Source: Physocladia obscura
Taxonomy: Eukaryota > Chytridiomycota > Chytridiomycetes > Chytridiales > Chytriomycetaceae
Direction: 5' to 3'
NCBI GenBank assembly: GCA_027596945.1
Contig: JADGJH010001101.1
Span: 1-11,935 of the forward strand
DNA: 11,935 nucleotides
Shown: piece after piece, positions 9,005 through 11,935 of the stretch
Numbering within the stretch: the stretch's first letter is position 1
Layout of the letters: each line of letters starts with the position of its first letter
Translations under genes and position numbers: made by a program
Notes under the pieces: model-generated
Told to the model about the DNA's origin: nothing
The model's input: the letters and a program-made list of their open reading frames with translations, nothing else
The model's database searches: none

Positions 9005-9250
9005 CGCTTTTGATCAAAAATCTTATTCGGCGCTTTTCCCTTGTTTTCAATTAAAAGAGTCTTGTCAACTTAGAAAACACTGTCACTCTGTTATTGTTTT
9101 TGGTAACAGAAAGGGTTTGTATGTGCTACAATTGATTTGGTGTTGATTTTATATTCCAAAACTGGAAATTTGCATTTTTGCTAAGATTCATGCTATGGTT
9201 GCTCTGAGTCTTATTCCTGTCATCAAGAACTTTGTTTGCAAAAAAACAAT
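9005..9250. other. 5' flank of the carrier gene, no gene seen
   Basis: This stretch upstream of the carrier start should carry its promoter. It is AT-rich, with an open plus-strand frame at 8940-9146 that is only the antisense shadow of the carrier's first exon running outward. I recognise no TATA-like or other site that can be defended. Confidence 0.4.
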
Positions 9251-9253
9251 ACA

Positions 9254-9696
9254 GCAACAACACTAGATGCTGTGTTTTTTGAGGGCAATTCACAGGAGTT
9301 GAAAGCTAAGCTGTGGGAAGTTGACAGTTAAAACCACATCAAATGGAGTTGTTACTGAACAGCAAGATGAGACAACAATCAACAACTTTTTGGACTTCAT
9401 CACAATCAACAAAAACAGCAGGACATATTTTTTGCAAGTAAGGCTTATTGTATATGTAATTCACAATTTATTTTTGATTTTTTGTTTAGGCAACCTTGTT
9501 TGACCCACCTATCCAATAAAAGATGACCGATTGGCTATGTTAGGCATTGCAAATGATAATTTGACAGTCAATGTTTACATATACTCTTGAAAAATTGCAG
9601 TGGCAGCTAACTATGACAAAGTTCTAACTCACATCAATGGTGGTGTTTGAATTCAACTGATTGATCAGGCACCAAATGAAACTTGAATTGCATAAA
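9254..9696 (+). pseudogene. Decayed coding sequence of unknown origin with a residual intron
   Basis: Short plus-strand frames read like fragments of one protein interrupted by shifts and stops. The first, 9254-9331, includes LDAVFFEGNSQELKAKLW. Next, 9321-9437 continues one frame over, including TTINNFLDFITINKNSRTYF. It then hits a clean 52-nt intron (9438-9489, GTAAGG to GTTTAG) and, once spliced, continues ATLFDPPIQ before a stop. A third part from about 9513 reads IKDDRLAMLGIANDNLTVNV, then stops recur (near 9588, 9648 and 9684). No ATG or family motif is found. It may be a dead host gene or the front of a mobile element. It is not the endonuclease domain of the neighbouring LINE as far as I can see. 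Confidence 0.35.
9438..9489 (+). other. Candidate 52-nt intron inside decayed coding sequence
   Basis: GTAAGG at 9438 and a T-rich stretch ending GTTTAG at 9489 delimit 52 nt, matching the local intron size of 43-79 nt. Removing it keeps the frame for nine codons. Its survival in a decayed region suggests the ancestor was a spliced nuclear gene, not a processed copy. Confidence 0.4.
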
Positions 9697-9821
9697 TAGT
9701 GCAGCACCTGAGAAATTTTTATCCACAGTATTGTGAAAATAAAATGGTCTGGTGTGATTGAGCAGCTATTCTTCTTTGCAAACCTGCTAATTTAGATGCA
9801 ACTATTTAAAAACTGGCTCCA

Positions 9822-11290
9822 TTGGAAATTACCCATCTATTTCATTATCAATTAAGATCTAAGAGGAAAATGGAAACAATTCAAAATGAACTGAACATTG
9901 CCCTGGATATTATTTGTAATCAAGAAATTGTGTACAAAACAATGAAGAGGAGTTTCAACTATGATTTCAGTAGTCAAATAACAATGGACCACTGGAGAAA
10001 AAAGCATGCCACATTTTGATACTGAAAGTGATGAAGAAGCACAAAAAAATATGGTAGAATGGTTCATAACAGAGCATGAAAATGCAACAAAGCAATTCAA
10101 CAAACAGCAACAAAAAATCACAGAAGAAAAAATAGAAAAACTTGTAAAGGAGAGAAACTTAATGGCACATAGTAGTCCAACCAAATACCTCACAAGAATG
10201 CTTGGAAAATACAACAATATGAAAGTAGACAGAATAAAAATTACAGAAACAAACAAATCAACTGATAAAGTAGAAGAGCACATATCATATCAAGCAGAAA
10301 CAATACTGGAAGAAGTAGCAAGACAAACTAAACATGTTATCAGAAAAAGAGACAACAAAGAATTTGAAGAAAATTCAACATTCAAAAAAGCATATGAGCC
10401 AATTGAAGAGATTAACCAAGAAATATATGAATCAATTGATAGGAGATTAAAAACTGAAGACATAAAAGAAGCTCTAAAAATAATGGGACACAACAAAGCA
10501 ACTGGACCCAGTGGGATATCTAGAAAACTATTAGCTAACACTGGCAAAGAAACAAAAGAGATAATCTGCTACCTCATACAGCTGGCAATTGATTATTTTT
10601 TTGCTCCAGATAATTGACTTATGGGATACATAAACCCTATCCCCAAAAATGAAGACTGGGAAGCTGAATACAATAATACTAGACCAATTTCACTCCTAGA
10701 AACAGGTTACAAACTAATAGAAACTATGTGGAATGTACAACTTTCACCCACTCTGCAAAGACATAATATATTAAAAGGAAGAAATGCATCAGTGTTCAAA
10801 GGAGAATCCACAGAAACGGTCTTGCACCTTATAAAGGCAGTACTAGATAACTGCAATGAAAACAATGAAGAACTGTACATCTTACTAATGGACATCAAAA
10901 AAATGTTTGATTCAGTAAGTTATGAGGTGTCATAATAGAATTAAACTGCCATACAAATACTCAGCCTTCAAATACAACACACAAACTAAAATAAAATCAA
11001 GAATATTCACAGCAGCAGGGGCAACAGAAGCAATAGAAATTCAAACAATGATTCAACAAGGGTCAGTGCTAGCTCCATTAGAATGGAGAATCTTTTGGGA
11101 CACATTGTTATGTGAGATTGACCAGCAAACAACTGGACACATTTTCACAGTTAAACAAAAAGTCAAATACAATGGCAATGGATAGGATGAATCAACCTAT
11201 ACTAAAAAAATAGCAGCACTAGCATATGTAGATGGCATTACACTAATGTCCAAATCTTGGGATGAACTAGTTAAACAAAAATCCTAACAC
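9822..11290 (+). mobile_element. Degenerate LINE (non-LTR retrotransposon) remnant
   Basis: The stretch carries reverse-transcriptase sequence in three or four broken plus-strand frames. The 9822-10019 frame (Lys/Glu-rich) runs into the RT-linker frame at 10006 by overlap, suggesting a shift. The coding strand is very A-rich, unlike the host genes to the left. Wording such as NPIPKNEDW, NTRPISLLETGYK and the phrase around RIFTAAGATE resembles the LINE family I know from Glomeromycotina genomes. Neither an endonuclease domain nor clear target-site duplications or a poly-A tail were identified, so the ends are approximate and the 5' part is missing or unrecognisable. Confidence 0.72.
10006..11287 (+). 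pseudogene. Inactive LINE reverse transcriptase
   Basis: Reverse transcriptase copies element RNA into DNA at the target site. Frames 10006-10617 and 10621-10935 are in register and separated by a TGA at 10615-10617, in a place where relatives have Trp (PDN-stop-LMG). The N-terminal part is a charged linker. NKATGPSGIS and NPIPKNEDW with NTRPISLLETGYK mark RT motifs 0 to 2, and LLMDIKKMFDSVS carries the motif A aspartate. The frame is lost at 10933-10935 and resumes at about 10922 in another frame with IKLPYKYSAF, then QQGSVLAPLEWRIF (motif B, usually GxxQG). A TAG follows at 11183-11185. Motif C reads ALAYVDGITL near 11218-11247, where active enzymes have Y-x-D-D, so the second catalytic Asp is lost. 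Downstream thumb and C-terminal regions are missing after a stop at 11285-11287. Confidence 0.78.
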
Positions 11291-11313
11291 TAAACCCAAA
11301 AACAAGCAGCAAG

Positions 11314-11430
11314 ATGTTGCAATGGGACTTTGCAACATTTTTTTTTGCCAAATATCTTGTTTTTGAGTTTTGAAAACTCAATTTGAGAAAATTTCTCAAA
11401 TGCCAAAGGCATTCAGACTCTCTTTGGCAT
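11314..11430. repeat. Cluster of four adjacent palindromes (potential hairpins)
   Basis: Four self-complementary units follow one another. The first has 9-base arms ATGTTGCAA (11314-11322) and TTGCAACAT (11330-11338) with a 7-base loop. After a T run, TTGAGTTTT-G-AAAACTCAA occupies 11363-11381 with perfect 9-base arms. ATTTGAGAAA and TTTCTCAAAT (11381-11401, 10-base arms about one A) share its last base. AATGCC-AAA-GGCATT (11399-11413) overlaps the end of that one, and its left arm can instead pair as ATGCCAAAG with CTTTGGCAT at 11422-11430. The units are perfect or nearly so, in otherwise decayed DNA just after the LINE remnant. They could be a foldback or MITE end, a structured RNA, or a retroelement 3' end. 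Confidence 0.7.
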
Positions 11431-11480
11431 AAGCAATCAAGAAATCCAAGAAATAGCAGCAACAATAAGATGCTGAACCA

Positions 11481-11502
11481 GTGATAGTGAAGGGTGATAG
11501 TG
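11481..11502 (+). repeat. Short direct repeat GTGATAGTG
   Basis: The nonamer GTGATAGTG occurs at 11481-11489 and again at 11494-11502, four bases apart. It may be a chance or slippage duplication; it is too short to identify as a target-site duplication. Confidence 0.35.
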
Positions 11503-11704
11503 CTCAAGAAATTGCAGAGCAAATTTAGAGATTCTCAGTACAGCAGTTCTTGGTGCAGATCAAAAATATACCCTTGATACCAGTGATGTCAAAATTGAAG
11601 TATTTGGTAAATTTATTGAATTGGCTAAAGGCAACTGCCACTATTCTTATGGCCCAGGTGAGCAAGGTGTTAGATTTAAAAATAAAATGTGTTATACAAG
11701 CTGA
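11501..11704 (+). other. Unassigned open stretch, possibly an exon
   Basis: A plus-strand frame stays open from 11501 to a TGA at 11702-11704 without an ATG near its start. It encodes a varied, protein-like sequence (LSTAVLGADQKYTLDTSDVK, later NCHYSYGPGEQG). A donor-like CAG/GTGAGC at 11658 and an acceptor TTTTTAATAG at 11731 would define a 74-nt intron, after which the frame continues only about ten codons to a TAA. No family is recognised. It could be the tail of a dead host gene or of the same decayed unit seen around 9254-9696. Confidence 0.25.
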
Positions 11705-11712
11705 ATAAATGT

Positions 11713-11755
11713 TAAATAATATTTTTAATAGAATTGGAAATAGAAATATTATTTA
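11713..11755. repeat. AT-only inverted repeat, 12-base arms
   Basis: TAAATAATATTT at 11713-11724 is the exact reverse complement of AAATATTATTTA at 11744-11755, with a 19-base spacer. The arms contain only A and T, so chance is a realistic explanation in DNA this AT-rich. Confidence 0.4.
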
Positions 11756-11935
11756 TTAGATAACTGTGAAAGAAAATAATGTTTATTTCATTCATGGCAA
11801 AATTAAAGAATATGGATTGAATGTTCTAACTTTGTCTTTTACATTTGAACATCTTTTACTAAGAAATTGGTTTTTAATCAATATTGAGGCATTAGAAATG
11901 AGGCACAAAAGTTTTAATTTGAGGCACAGAATTGG
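11756..11935. other. AT-rich tail of the window, nothing recognised
   Basis: Read on both strands, this end segment shows stops in all frames and no motif, repeat or RNA gene that I can support. The phrase GAGGCACA occurs near 11899-11906 and 11922-11929 as a minor direct repeat. Confidence 0.4.

Noticed and set aside
9852..10283. Minus-strand frame of 143 Ser/Phe/Cys-rich codons
   Set aside because: Antisense of the A-rich LINE coding strand; hydrophobic composition follows from reading A-rich codons backwards.
10615..10617. In-frame TGA in the LINE as evidence of an alternative genetic code
   Set aside because: Host genes here use TGA as a real stop (the carrier ends in TGA), and the same element has a TAG and a frameshift, so decay explains it.
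1..11935. tRNA, rRNA, CRISPR array, riboswitch or bacterial operon
   Set aside because: No cloverleaf, rRNA core, spaced identical repeats or Shine-Dalgarno-led gene series were seen; the spliced genes show eukaryotic nuclear DNA.

Overview
This is a eukaryotic nuclear window, most likely from an early-diverging fungus. The evidence is short introns (43-79 nt) in AT-rich DNA, a dicarboxylate carrier closer in motifs to yeast DIC1 than to animal forms, and a decayed non-LTR retroelement of the kind I associate with Glomeromycotina and Mucoromycota genomes. The lineage is an inference from recalled family features and was not tested by any search.

The left half holds compact host genes. A complete five-exon cytochrome P450 lies on the minus strand (164-1916). 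It is followed by an apparently empty 880-bp divergent spacer, then a two-exon HIG1-domain (Rcf1-like) mitochondrial protein on the plus strand (2801-3261) and an intronless, GC-richer GNAT acetyltransferase on the plus strand (3475-4305). Converging on these from the minus strand is a three-exon gene of unknown function (4638-6586, 602 codons before stop). Its single-frame open stretch covers only its last exon; two upstream exons, the first coding a coiled coil, can be joined in frame.

Directly upstream of that unknown gene, on the same strand, is a broken paralogue of it (about 6880-7650) with frameshifts, stops and missing segments, so the locus looks like a tandem duplication in which one copy died. 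Next comes a five-exon mitochondrial dicarboxylate carrier (7804-9004, minus) with an unusual hydrophobic C-terminal extension.

The right end (about 9200-11935) is gene-poor and decayed. It contains broken coding sequence with a still recognisable intron, a dead LINE reverse transcriptase (stops, frameshift, YVDG in place of YxDD), a striking run of four adjacent near-perfect palindromes (11314-11430), and another short open stretch ending at a plausible splice donor.

The genes do not form a pathway. Two products (HIG1 protein and carrier) are mitochondrial, the P450 is probably ER-anchored, and the rest is unlinked. I see no defence system, CRISPR array, tRNA or rRNA. The most unusual host content is the unrecognised three-exon gene with its dead tandem copy; the most unusual non-coding content is the palindrome cluster.
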